From positions 66,597,754 through 66,661,753 of the forward strand of contig NC_061508.1 of NCBI RefSeq assembly GCF_022539505.1: 64,000 bases of DNA, written 5' to 3'. Numbering within the stretch: position 1 is the first letter of the stretch; each line of letters opens with the position of its first letter. The notes under the pieces are model-generated. The model did not search any database. It saw only the letters and a list, made by a program, of their open reading frames with translations, and was not told the origin of the DNA. The DNA comes from Lolium rigidum (taxonomy: Eukaryota; Streptophyta; Magnoliopsida; Poales; Poaceae). A program made the position numbers and the translations under genes. Below, piece after piece: positions 22,166 through 34,801 of the stretch.

Positions 22166-23455
22166 CTTTAATTGCTCGAAATGTAAAGTTGTTTTACAAG
22201 TTTTGCCAACTCTCACCTGAGGACTTTAATAATAGTGCTTTGCCAAGTAGTATACATCACACGGCATCACAATTCGTGTATTTATGGGTTGCAGCTAAAC
22301 GATGACTAATATTTTTCATAGTTGCAAGTGAGATTATAAAATGCTTCGAAGCTTATTTTTCATTTAGTGATTCGTGTGTAAGTCATGAGTTGCAACCTAT
22401 ATTGCAATTAAGATTTGATGATTGTCATCTGGATTAGAAGAATTAACCACACCCTTTGCTTATTACGGCATGAGTAACTAGTCAACGTCCCAATACATCT
22501 CGTGGGCCACTCTCGGTCCAGTCCGGAGGTACCAATGCGACCAGAAGAAAAAGGTACTTTTCTCCGCCATCCTAATTCTCCTCTTGCTGCTGGAGGAGGA
22601 CGTTCGGCATCGGTGACAAGGCATCTTCACACATCTATTCCTCCACCCGGCCGATCATCTTCCTCCTACATCATGTCATGTCCTCTCTATATGTCACATT
22701 GCCACCCGACGCGTACCCTCCTCTTAGTTATCGTTGGCTGCTAGCCTCAGCCTTGGATCCGAACTTGTTTGGCTCCCCGACTCATCGGTGAAATACCCTC
22801 GTCTTGGTGGATTTCCTTCCGGCACATTGTTGCTGGCGTGCATCAACCCTTGTTGTCTAACATGCTCCGAGGAGCAACGAGACTCGGTTTTTTGATGAGT
22901 GTTGTTGGCATCCACAATAGGTCTGAAAAATCACCTATAACGACTAAAGAGGTTGAAGAGGTGATGATGAAAAAAAGTTATGTAAAGTGCTAGCTTTTGG
23001 CAAATACTCTTCTATCGGTTTCCTTCAACATCCAACGCATGCAATTCTACAAAAATAAAACTTGCGAAAATATTTAAAAGTAAAGTACTTAGGGAAGGGG
23101 ATCACATACATGAAGGTGTACCCCAAGATTTGGATAGTTGGTGCTATCATGTGTCCTTGTTGGAGAAGGCTAGGACGCAAAGTCAGTGGTCACAACCATA
23201 CATGGCCAACGGGCCGGCCTGGCACGGCACGGGTTTGGCACAGTGCTTCACGTGCCTAGCACGGCCCGACACACAAAGACAAAGGCTTGTTAACTGATGG
23301 GCCGTGCCGTGCTGGTCAACATGCCCCGCCCTAAAGCCCGAACACGGCACGGAAGCTATCCGAGCCGGCCAGCCGGTCCGCTAGGCACGCAGGACTGAAA
23401 CCATTAACAAGGCTCATGATAAAAACATGTTAAGAGGGGATGGAGTTCCTACATT
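22166..23455. other. Intergenic sequence, no gene seen
   Basis: About 1.3 kb of mixed composition. Near 23210-23370 it contains many short CACGG/GGCACGG and GGGCCGTGCCGTG motifs in both orientations, suggesting a degraded palindromic DNA transposon end. No coding region or RNA gene is supported. Confidence 0.35.
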
Positions 23456-23640
23456 ATCAATAACCATTCAGTGGTGTAGTGGTTAACAGGAGCGCAGGGG
23501 AGTCAGAGGTTGCGAGTTCAAACCCCCACGACGCCCGCCCCTAATGGGACGTGCTGAGTTGGCACGTGTGCTCCATGCCACGGCCCAGGCATCGCACCCG
23601 AGTTTCACGGGTCGTAGCGGACTTTTTCCGCGTTACCAAC
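23456..23640 (+). mobile_element. tRNA-derived SINE-like unit, copy 1 (interrupted by Copia)
   Basis: An A-box-like TGTAGTGGTTAACAGG and a B-box GAGTTCAAACCCCC lie about 40 bp apart, as in a polymerase III promoter. The sequence ends near the Copia LTR junction at 23640/23641. It matches copy 2 at about 32290-32480, including the phrase 'gggacgtgc' and the end 'gtagcggactttttc'. Confidence 0.65.
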
Positions 23641-25436
23641 TGTAGGATAACGTTGCATAGAAAACAAAAATTTTCCTACCGCGAACACGCAATCCAAGCC
23701 AAGATGCAATCTAGAAGACGGTAGCAACGAGGGGATATCGAGTCTCACCCTTGAAGAGATTCCAAAGCCTACAAGATGAGGCTCTTGTTGCTGCGGTAGA
23801 CGTTCACTTGCCGCTTGCAAAAGCGCGTAGAAGATCTTGATCACGATCGCTTCCGGCGCCACGAACGGGCAGCACCTCCGTACTCGGTCACACGTTCGGT
23901 TGTTGATGAAGACGACGTCCACCTCCCCGTTCCAGCGGGCAGCGGAAGTAGTAGCTCCTCTTGAATCCGGCAGCACGACGGCGTGGTGTCGGTGTTGATG
24001 GAGATCTCCGGCGGAGCTTCGCTAAGCATATGCAGGAGAAGTAGTGGAGGAGGGGTGCTAGGTTTGGGGAGAGGGGGTGCCTTGGGCGCCGGCCACAAAG
24101 GGGGGCAGCCAAGGTTGGAGGCAAGAGTGGCCGGCCACCCTCCCCTTGTCCCTCATTATATAGGTGGAAGCCCCAAGAGTTGTAGTCCAAGTCTTCGAAT
24201 AAGACCCCAACAACAAAACCTCCCAAAAGTGGGAAACCTACTCAAGGGGGGAGTCCTACTCAAGGTGGGACTCCCACCTTTCCTTGAGGTGGGGCTGGCC
24301 GGCCACCAAGGTGGAGTCCACCTTGGACTCCTCCCCTTTAGGGTTTGGCCGGCCATGCTAGTGGAGTCCCTCCGGGACTCCACCTTCCATAGTGCCATTT
24401 TTCCGACTTTTCTAGAACCTTCTAGAACCTGCCATAAATGCACCGGATCATTTCCAAACTTGGAATATGACTTCCTATATATGAATCTTATTCTCCGGCC
24501 ATTCCGAACTCCTCGTGATGTCCGTGATCTCATCCGGGACTCCGAACAAATATTCGAACTCCATTCCATATTCAAGTTCTACCATTTCAACATCCAACTT
24601 TAAGTGTGTCACCCTACGGTTCGTGAACTATGCGGACATGGTTGAGTACTCACTCCGACCAATAACCAATAGCGGGATCTGGAGATCCATAATGGCTCCC
24701 ACATATTCAACGATGACTTCAGTGATCGAATGAACCATTCACATACGATACCAATTCCCTTTGTCACGCGATATTTTTACTTGTCCGAGGTTTGATCATC
24801 GGTATCACTCTATACCTCGTTCAACCTCGTCTCCTGACAAGTACTCTTTACTCGTACCGTGGTATGTGGTCTCTTATGAACTTATTCATATGCTTGCAAG
24901 ACATTAGACGACATTCCACCGAGAGGGCCCAGAGTATATCTATCCGTCATCGGGATGGACAAATCCCATCGTTGATCCATATGCCTCAACTCATACTTTC
25001 CGGATACTTAATCCCACCTTTATAACCACCCATTTACGCAGTGGCGTTTGATGTAATCAAAGTACCTTTCCAGTATAAGTGATTTACATGATCTCATGAT
25101 CATAAGGACTAGGTAACTATGTATCGAAAGCTTATAGCAAATAACTTAATGACGAGATCTTATGCTACGCTTAATTGGGTGTGTCCATTACATCATTCAT
25201 ATAATGATATAACCTTGTTATTAATAACATCCAATGTTCATGATTATGAAACTAATCATCCATTAATCAACAAGCTAGTTTAAGAGGCATACTAGGGACT
25301 TCTTTGTTGTCTACATATCACACATGTACTAATGTTTCGGTTAATACAATTATAGCATGATATATAAACATTTATCATAAACATAAAGATATAAATAATA
25401 ACCACTTTATTATTGCCTCTAGGGCATATCTTCTTC
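23641..25436 (-). repeat. Left (3') LTR of the first Copia element
   Basis: Begins TGTAGGATAAC on the plus strand and ends after GGGCATATCTTC, adjoining the purine-rich tract of the interior. It contains tandem AAGGTGG/GGAGTCC palindromic phrases near 24240-24390 and a TATATAGG motif near 24155 as the probable LTR promoter box in minus orientation. Confidence 0.8.
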
Positions 25437-28400
25437 GATCTCCCACTTGCACTAGAGTCAATAATCTAGTTTACATTTGTAAAGATATAACACCTTGGCC
25501 TTCTGGTGCTTTATCATGTATTGCTCACGGAGAGGTTTTTAGTCATCGGATCCGACACGCTCGAAACGTATGTATTTTGTAATTCATTTGCGTCTCAACG
25601 CATCACTCATTTCCAAATGAGTTGGCATTAAATATGTTTGATCTTCCGGTGGAACCTTAATTCCGTTGTCCGAAATATGTCACTAATATTGTCACACACA
25701 ATATAGCTTCAAAGTTCGACTCTGTCTGAACTACACCAAGTTCTCAAAGAACCTCTTGACTTAACATCCTTTGCCATTGTCAAAATAATGACATACTCTG
25801 CCTTCTTTTGTAGAATCCGTCACAATATTTAGAACTCTTCTAAATCTAGCATAGACAACTTCTAGCTCATTGTGCTACCTTTTAAACAACACTTAGTCTA
25901 ATTTGAGATTGAAATTATATTTTATATGTGACAAAACCAATATCGGTGTAACACCTTACAGCGATTTGTTTGTCATTTCTTCATACAAAAAAATATATAT
26001 ATCCTTAGTTCTTCTAAAGTACTCAAGGATATTCTTACTGTCGTCCAATGATCATCATATGAATCATTCTGGTATATGCTCATAACACTTTATAGCACAT
26101 GATATCTGATTGTGTACATATTATTCGTGATCTATAATCACTCATGTGTTTCTACTCATTGAGTGTCAGATACACTCAAGTCTTGTTAAACCTTTACATG
26201 ACAAGAACATTTTCTTAATATTTCTATATTGAACTACTTCAATATCCATCATATGTACTTTGACTTAAACTTATTTATGTGTTTCAATCTATCTTCATAG
26301 ATCTTGACACTAAATTTGTTTCAGTCCATATCCTTTCATTGAAGTTAATTCTCAATGAAACCTTTTTAATCAAGTATACAATTACATCATTTATAACCAA
26401 CTATATGTCACCTACATAAAGTATTATAAATGTGTCTTAGCGCTCCCACTTAATTTCTTGCAAATGCAAGCCTCTTCATCGTCTTCGATGAAATCAAAAA
26501 CTCTTTGACTATTTCATCTCGGTGAAGATTCCAACTCCGTGATACTTACTTCATCCAATTGAAGCTTGTATACCTATCTAGTATTCCACGGACCAAGCAA
26601 AACTCTTGGTTGTATCTTGTATACATACTTCGTTAAATAGTGTATTTTGCCATCCTACTAGCATATCTCATAAAAGAAATATGTAGTGATTACTAGAATA
26701 ATCCACATAGACTATAAGCATTGCTACGGAAGATCTAATCTTATCGTATTCAACTCTTTGAACTTTGTCGTAAACAATTTTTCGATAAGTCAAGCTTTCT
26801 TCAAGGATATTTCATCCAAGTCTATCAATTTCATAGATCCATTTACTTTCATAAAGTATTCATCTATCTTGGATTTCATGGCGCATGGCCATTTTAACGG
26901 AGTCGTGGCCCATCATAACTTCTTTGTTTTGTAGTTGGTTTATCATTGTTCAAAATCAATCCTTTGTCCACAAATCATTTATTTGATCACAAAGTAAACC
27001 ATACCTACAAGGTTCAATATGTACTTCGATCTCCATGGCTAAAACACTTTGTAGTCATGAGAGCCATGATCGTCGTGGCCGCTTCCGAAACCAATTCCGA
27101 TGTCTGCGCTACTTCGATCATTATGCTCGTGTTCATAAACCTTATCAAATTATATTGTCCTCCCACTCAAATACTTCACTCGGAACAATTTCTCGGAAAT
27201 AAGAAACATTGACAAACACTTTTGTGTTTGTCTCGTGGGAAGAATTCCCAATTAAATCTCTGGGATAACCAACAAAGACATTCATCCGATTTTGGTTGTA
27301 AACTCTTAGACCAAAATTTAAAGAAAAGACTATTAGGGTTTATACCCATACCATAACTTGTATGGTGTCATTTCAACGGATCATGATGATGCTCTATTCA
27401 GTGTAAAAGCGGTAGTCACTAAAGCATAATCCACAAAAATATAATGGCATTAATATTTTATCTCATCATTGATCCAACAAAGTTTGGATATATCTCTTGG
27501 ATACTTCATCATCACTATGATACTCCAAGAAACGTAAGTTGTAGAACAATTTCATAACTCTCTTAGATGTTCGCTAAAACTCGTAATTCAAATATTTCCA
27601 CCATGATCCAATCATAGATATTTGATTTCTATTACGATGATTTCCACTTCATGCTGAAATTTATTTGAATCCTATTCAAATGTTTCAAACTTTTCCTTAT
27701 TGAATATATCCACATATATACTCAATTCATTGTTTGAAAGTTTTCATGAAGTAGAAGAATCTTCCGCACACAACTATGCCCGATGAACCACATATATCAT
27801 TATGTATGTTTTCACTAAGTTAGTTGCCCGTTCAACTCTTCGGCCTATGAACGGTATTTCAGTCATTACCTTTTAGAAAAGATTTTGCAAGTTCCAAACG
27901 ATTCAACAAATCGAATGACTCCAAAAATCCATTTGCATGGAGTTCCTTCATGCGATCCTTTCTAACATGACCTAAATTGCGGTTCCACAAATAAGTGGAA
28001 TTCAAATCATTTGCCTTATGGCATTTTTAGCGTCATTGTTATGTATGTGTGTTTCACCATTAAGATTTATAATAACTTATCCATCATACATGGAGTAATG
28101 TCATAATTTGAACAACTCATTGTTTTCATTTGACCAGAGCAAAATAACAATTATTAAGTTCTTTATTATAAATTCTAAGGGCTAGATAGAATGCCAACGA
28201 CGAATATAATAACACTTTATTTTGTTCCAGACGTGCATTCCTATCATATTCCTTGTCGATCACTTAGGCCATTGTATTCTTGCATTGCGTTGTTTTGTAT
28301 GACACTTCATACCAACCAATATGGTATTAATACCCAAGAATTTCATTGTGTGACTTAACTAGGAATACAACCATAACATGTATATCATTTATATACACTC

Positions 28401-30443
28401 GAGCTAGACTTTCTAGTCTTTTCTTTTCTTTTGCCAAAATATCTTTTGCGCTTTCTCTTTTAGTTTTCCTCATTATTCGTAAAAACATTTCAACATCAAT
28501 AACTTCTAGGTTTGTTGGTCAAATACCAATAACCTTGAGGTTCTTACTTTGAAGTTGATCATCATATGACAAGTGTTTCAGATTTCACTATTAGTAAATT
28601 TGTAATACGATGAACAATTTCACTCATAATTTTATCCATCAATTCATGATAACTTTCCGAGACCATGTCCGTACATGCTAGGCTCATAAAGTTTAAACCT
28701 TAGTATTCGCATATGCAAACCGGCTTGCACCCGTTGGAAGCACACGTAGAATCTATAACACCCGATCATCACGTGATGCTTCGAAACGACGAGTCTTAGC
28801 AACGGTGCATACTAAGGACAATCACTTCATGGATATGCGAATATTGTTAGTGCCCCAATAGTTGGAGGATTGGGACGCCTTGCGTCTTCAACCTTCGTAC
28901 ATTCCCATAAAACTTATGAGTTTATGTAGTCTCACCAAATTTATATTCTATCATCTTGCAATAAGGTCTTAGATATCACATATATCTCGTACCTTGATTA
29001 TTTCTGAAAACTAAATTTTCAGCTCCTTACTTTTCAAACAGATTTGAACTTCAAGTTTCACGGAGACAAGATAACTTTAGATACTAATTGAAATCATAGC
29101 TCTCTGAATCAACAAAGTGAGTTTCACTAAAAGTTTGCAATAGGACTTAATCATTTCTTGATTCATTAACAATACGGTACCAATCCGTAAAGTTTCTAGT
29201 CAGATTTTAACAGTATTTCTATCTCAATTATAAGACTAGCGCATAGTAGTAAACGGATGCCAATACTACAAAATTAATTCAAAATACTACCCGGACTTAT
29301 GTTTATGATAATTAGTTCATGTTTTAAACTAATTACTAATGAACTCCCACTTAATACAACATCCCTCATAGTTGTTAAGTGGTACACGATCCACATCCAC
29401 TACACCAAAACCGATCATCACGTGAGATGATGTAGCTTCAATGGTGAACATCAACATGTTGATCATATCATCCATATGACTCGTGTTCAACCTTTCGGTT
29501 TCCGTTGTCCCGAGGCCATGTCTGTACATGCTAGGCTCGTCAAGCAAACCCAAGTATTCCGCATGTGCAACATGGCTTACACTCGTTGTATGTCGAGTTT
29601 ATCACACCCGATCATCACGAGATGCTTCAAAACGTCGAACAATGCAACGGTGCATACGAGGGAAGAACACTTTATTATCTTGATATTAATGTGAGGGATC
29701 ATCTTATAATGCTACCGTCGCGATCTAAGCAAAATAAGATGCATAAAAGGATTAACATCACATGCAGCTCATATGTGATATGATATGGCCCTTTTGTCTT
29801 TGCGCCTTCGATCTTCATCTCTAAAGCACGGACATGATCTCCATCATCAACGGGCATGATCTCCATCATCGTCGGCGTAGCGTCAAGGTTCATGGCACCG
29901 TCTTCATGGTTGTTCACCTCATGTAGCAACTATTACAACTACTTTGAAATACTACTCAACATGAAATTTAAAGACAACCATAAGGCTCCTGCCGGTTGCC
30001 ACAATACAATAATGATCATCTCATACATATTCATCATCACATCATGGCCATATCAAATCACCAAACCCTGCAAAAACAAGTTAGACGTTTCTAATTTGGT
30101 TTGCATATTTTACGTGGTTTAGGGTTTTCGAGTAAGATCTAATCTACCTACGAACATGAACCACAACGGTGATACTAGTGTTGTCAATAGAAGAGTAAAT
30201 TGAATCTTCACTATAGTAGGAGAGACAGACACCCGCAAAGCCTCTTATGCAATACAAGTTGCATGTCGAACGAGGAGCAAGTCTCATGAACGCGGTCATG
30301 TAAAGTTAGCCCGAGCCGCTTCATCCCACTATGCCACAAAGATGCAAAGTACTCAAACTAAAGATAACAAGAGCATCAACGCCCACAAAACCATTGTGTT
30401 CTACTCGTGCAACCATCTATGCATAGACACGGCTCGATACCAC

Positions 30444-32239
30444 TCGTAGGATAACGTTGCATAGAAAACAAAAAATTTCCTACCGCGAACACGCAATCCA
30501 AGCCAAGATGCAATCTAGAAGACGGTAGCAACGAGGGGATATCGAGTCTCACCCTTGAAGAGATTCCAAAGCCTACAAGATGAGGCTCTTGTTGCTGCGG
30601 TAGACGTTCACTTGCCGCTTGCAAAAGCGCGTAGAAGATCTTGATCACGATCGCTTCCGGCGCCACGAACGGCAGCACCTCCGTACTCGGTCACACGTTC
30701 GGTTGTTGATGAAGACGACGTCCACCTCCCCGTTCCAGCGGGCAGCGGAAGTAGTAGCTCCTCTTGAATCCGGCAGCACGACGGCGTGGTGTCGGTGTTG
30801 ATGGAGATCTCCGGCGGAGCTTCGCTAAGCATATGCAGGAGAAGTAGTGGAGGAGGGTGCTAGGTTTGGGGAGAGGGGTGCCTTGGGCGCCGGCCACAAA
30901 GGGGGCAGCCAAGGTTGGAGGCAAGAGTGGCCGGCCACCCTCCCCGTGTCCCTCATTATATAGGTGGAAGCCCCAAGAGTTGTAGTCCAAGTCTTCGAAT
31001 AAGACCCCAACAACAAAACCTCCCAAAAGTGGGAAACCTACTTAAGGGGGGAGTCCTACTCAAGGTGGGACTCCCACCTTTCCTTGAGGTGGGGCTGGCC
31101 GGCCACCAAGGTGGAGTCCACCTTGGACTCCTCCCCTTTAGGGTTTGGCCGGCCATGCTAGTGGAGTCCCTCCGGGACTCCACCTTCCATAGTGCCATTT
31201 TTCCGACTTTTCTAGAACCTTCTAGAACCTGCCATAAATGCACCGGATCATTTCCAAACTTGGAATATGACTTCCTATATATGAATCTTATTCTCCGGAC
31301 CATTCCGGAACTCCTCGTGATGTCCGTGATCTCATCCGGGACTCCGAACAAATATTCGAACTCCATTCCATATTCAAGTTCTACCATTTCAACATCCAAC
31401 TTTAAGTGTGTCACCCTACGGTTCGTGAACTATGCGGACATGGTTGAGTACTCACTCCGACCAATAACCAATAGCGGGATCCGGAGATCCATAATGGCTC
31501 CCACATATTCAACGATGACTTCAGTGATCGAATGAACCATTCACATACGATACCAATTCCCTTTGTCACGCGATATTTTTACTTGTCCGAGGTTTGATCA
31601 TCGGTATCACTCTATACCTCGTTCAACCTCGTCTCCTGACAAGTACTCTTTACTCGTACCGTGGTATGTGGTCTCTTATGAACTTATTCATATGCTTGCA
31701 AGACATTAGACGACATTCCACCGAGAGGGCCCAGAGTATATCTATCCGTCATCGGGATGGACAAATCCCACTCGTTGATCCATATGCCTCAACTCATACT
31801 TTCCGGATACTTAATCCCACCTTTATAACCACCCATTTACGCAGTGGCGTTTGATGTAATCAAAGTACCTTTCCGGTATAAGTGATTTACATGATCTCAT
31901 GGTCATAAGGACTAGGTCACTATGTATCGAAAGCTTATAGCAAATAACTTAATGACGAGATCTTATGCTACGCTTAATTGGGTGTGTCCATTACATCATT
32001 CATATAATGATATAACCTTGTTATTAATAACATCCAATGTTCATGATTATGAAACTAATCATCCATTAATCAACAAGCTAGTTTAAGAGGCATACTAGGG
32101 ACTTCTTTGTTGTCTACATATCACACATGTACTAATGTTTCAGTTAATACAATTATAGCATGATATATAAACATTTATCATAAACATAAAGATATAAATA
32201 ATAACCACTTTATTATTGCCTCTAGGGCATATCTTCTTC
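30444..32239 (-). repeat. Right (5') LTR of the first Copia element
   Basis: Collinear with the left LTR over its full length. It differs by scattered substitutions and by many one- or two-base indels at CAG/CTG-type sites and G-runs (see findings). Confidence 0.8.
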
Positions 32240-32553
32240 AACCCACTTCTGGTTGAGTTAGGACAACATAAAAAATCATCAATCAATGGTATTATTAATA
32301 ATCATTTAGTGGTGTAGTGGTTAACAGGAGCGCATGGTAGCCAGAGGTTGCGAGTTCAAACCCCCACGACGTCTGCCCCTAACGGGACGTGCCGGGCTGG
32401 CACGCGCGCTCCATGCCCTGGCCCAGGCAACGCACCCGAGTTTCACGGGCCGTAGCGGACTTTTTCTGCGTGTTGCAGGTCGGCATGTCAGGTATGGTCA
32501 CAACTACCAACCCACTTCTGGTTGAGTTAGGACAACATAAAAAATCATCAATC
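32239..32553 (+). repeat. Tandem-duplicated SINE-bearing unit (269-bp period), copy 2
   Basis: A 46-bp direct repeat beginning CAACCCACTTCTGGTTGAG lies at 32239-32284 and 32508-32553. The tRNA-like SINE copy 2 lies between (A-box-like TGTAGTGGTTAACAGG near 32313, B-box GAGTTCAAACCCCC near 32353). Copy 1 of the same unit is the left flank of the Copia element, so the host DNA carried a tandem duplication into which the Copia element jumped. Confidence 0.65.
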
Positions 32554-32705
32554 CACGTGTCATATCGATTGCCCAAACCTGAGCCCTATAATATATTTAT
32601 TTATGTTAGAGGCTCCTCTATTTTTTTTTTCTTTGAGTAAAACCATCGTTCATCGAACAAAAGCAACATAAGATATCAACAGACTAGACAATGGTAAAAA
32701 ACACA
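32554..32705. other. Short spacer, nothing recognisable
   Basis: AT-rich sequence with a T-run near 32620-32630. No gene or element end is identified. Confidence 0.4.
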
Positions 32706-33205
32706 ACAAGCGATCGGGAGGCAGCTCTAAAAACATCTAGGGTTCCGTCTCTCTCGCCGGTGACGTTGCTGGTCCGTCCCGTCTTTGGTGGTCCTTGGGG
32801 TCTTGGAGGTGTGACGAACCGCGGCCTCTCGCTGGCGGGAAGGTTTCAGTTCCGCGTTTAGTTTGTTTTCAGTGTCTTCTTCGGGACGGTGAGGCGACGG
32901 CTACTTCCTGAAGTCAGAATAAGGTCCCCCCTCCTATCCTCGCTCCGGTAGTGCATCTAGCATCGGCGGAGGGCGCGTGGAGTTGTGCGTTCGGCGGATC
33001 TCCCGTGATCCGGTCGTCTTTCGTGTTCGATTGTGTGGTTTCAGGCCAGTCTCTTCGGATCTACGATTGTCATCATTGGCGATGGTTACTGCTGTGGTGC
33101 ATTGGTCCTTTGGGGTCTTAGCACGACGACTTCCCGTATGTCTACTACAACAAACTCTACGACTACAAGTTTTGCCTGGCTCCGGTGATGGAGGGGCAAG
33201 GACGG
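32706..33205 (+). mobile_element. Noncoding retroposon copy 2, 5' portion (split by Gypsy)
   Basis: Collinear on the plus strand with the reverse complement of 21486-22153, starting near GCGATCGGGAGGC and including CTAGGGTTCCGT, CATCGGCGGAGGGCGCGTGG and CGACGACTTCCCGT phrases. It continues after the Gypsy element at 41336-41480, ending TCGGTGGAATTTTTATTAC. Confidence 0.7.
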
Positions 33206-34801
33206 TGATGCGTGTAGTTGACACGTCCGTTGGGAACCCCAAGAGGAAGGTGTGATGCGCACAGCGGCAAGTTTCCCTCAGTAAGAAACCAAGGTTTAAT
33301 CGAACCAGTAGGAGTCAAGAAGCACGTTGAAGGTTGATGTCAGCGGGATGTAGTGCGGCGCAACACCAGAGATTCCGGCGCCAACGTGGAACCCGCACAA
33401 CACAACCAAAGTACTTTGCCCCAACGAAACAGTGAGGTTGTCAATCTCACCGACTTGCTGTAACAAAGGGTTAACCGTATTGTGTGGAAGATGATTGTTT
33501 GCAGAGAAAACAAGTAAAACAAGTATTGCAGCAGATTTGTATTTCGAGTATTAAAAGAATGGACCGGGGTCCACGAGTTCACTAGAGGTGTCTCTCCCAT
33601 AAGATAAAAGCATGTTGGGTGAACAAATTACGATCGGGCAATTGACAAATAGAGAGGGCATAACAATGCACATACATGGCATGATAAGTATAGTGAGATT
33701 TAATTGGGCATTACGACAAAGTACATAGACCGCCATCCAACCGCATCTATGCCTAAAAAGTCCACCTTCGAGTTATCGTCCGAACCCCTTCCAAGTATTA
33801 GTTGCAAAGCAACAGACAATTGCATTAAGTATGGTGCGTAATGTAATCAACAACTACATCCTCGGACATAGCGCCAATGTTTTATCCCTAGTGGCAACAA
33901 GCACAACACAACCTTAGAACTTTTTGTCACTCGTCCCGGGTGTCAATGCGGACATGAACCCACTATCGAGCATAAATACTCCCTCTTGGAGTTAAAAGCA
34001 AAAACTTGGCCAGAGCCTCTACTAGTAACGGAGAGCATGCAAGATCATAAACAACACATATGAAATAACTTGATAATTAACATAACATGGTATTCTCTAT
34101 CCATCGGATCCCGACAAACACAACATAGAGTATTACGGATAGATGATCTTGATCATGTTAGGCAGCTCACAAGATCCAACAATGAAGCACAATGAGGAGA
34201 AGACAACCATCTAGCTACTCGCTATGGACCCATAGTCCAGGGGTGAACTACTCACTCATCACTCCGGAGGCGACCATGGCGGTGTAGAGTCCTCCGGGAG
34301 ATGAATCCCCTCTCGGCAGAGGTGCCGGAGGAGATCTCCAGAATCCCCCGAGATGGGATCGACGGCGGCGGCGTCTCGCAAGGTTTTCCGTATCGTGGTT
34401 TTTCGCATCGGGGTTTCGCGACGGAGGCTTTAAGTAGGCGGAAGGGCAGAGTCGGGGGCCCGACGAGGGCCCACACCATAGGGCGGCGCGGCCCCCTTGG
34501 CCGCGCCGCCATGTGGTGTCGCCACCTCGTGGCCCCACTTCGTATGCTCTTCGGTCTTCCGGAAGGTTCGTGGCAAAATAGGCCCCCGGGTCTTCGTTTC
34601 GTCCAATTCCGAGAATATTTCGTTACTAGGATTTCTGAAACCAAAAACAGCAGAAAACAGAACCGGCACTTCGGCATCTTGTTAATAGGTTAGTTCCAGT
34701 AAAATGCACGAATATGACATAAAGTGTGCATAAAACATGTATGTATCATCAATAATATGGCATAGAACATAAGAAATTATCGATACGTCGGAGACGTATC
34801 A
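33206..34801 (-). repeat. Left (3') LTR of the Gypsy element
   Basis: About 1.6 kb, bounded by TGATGCGTGTAG on the left and GACGTATCA on the right. Directly followed inside by the purine-tract sequence seen as GCATCCCCAAGCTTAG on the plus strand. Confidence 0.85.

Larger units (their letters stand above)
23641..32239 (-). mobile_element. Full-length Copia LTR retrotransposon, coding-dead
   Basis: The two LTRs are about 1796 bp each, at 23641-25436 and 30444-32239. On the minus strand the 5' LTR (right side) is followed one base on by a Met-tRNA-type primer binding site (TGGTATCGAGC here; TGGTATCAGAGC in the sister copy at 62411-62422). A polypurine tract AAGTGGGAGAT precedes the 3' LTR. The roughly 5-kb interior has Copia order: a pre-integrase zinc-finger segment (STYLWNRNLGHV near 27990) and a reverse-transcriptase-like region near 26400-26600, all riddled with stops. 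The insertion site is a tRNA-SINE unit, with a short CAAC duplication at the edges; the LTR 5' terminus is uncertain by a few bases. Related to the BARE/Angela group by its ATATGCCCTAGAGGCAATAAT start. Confidence 0.85.

Noticed and set aside
23470..23530. Possible functional tRNA gene
   Set aside because: A and B boxes are present, but the cloverleaf arms and acceptor stem cannot be formed, and a second copy shows it is a dispersed or tandem SINE unit.
24156..24575. Open frames repeated in the Copia LTRs
   Set aside because: Present in every LTR copy in either direction, no known domain, interrupted by indels between copies.
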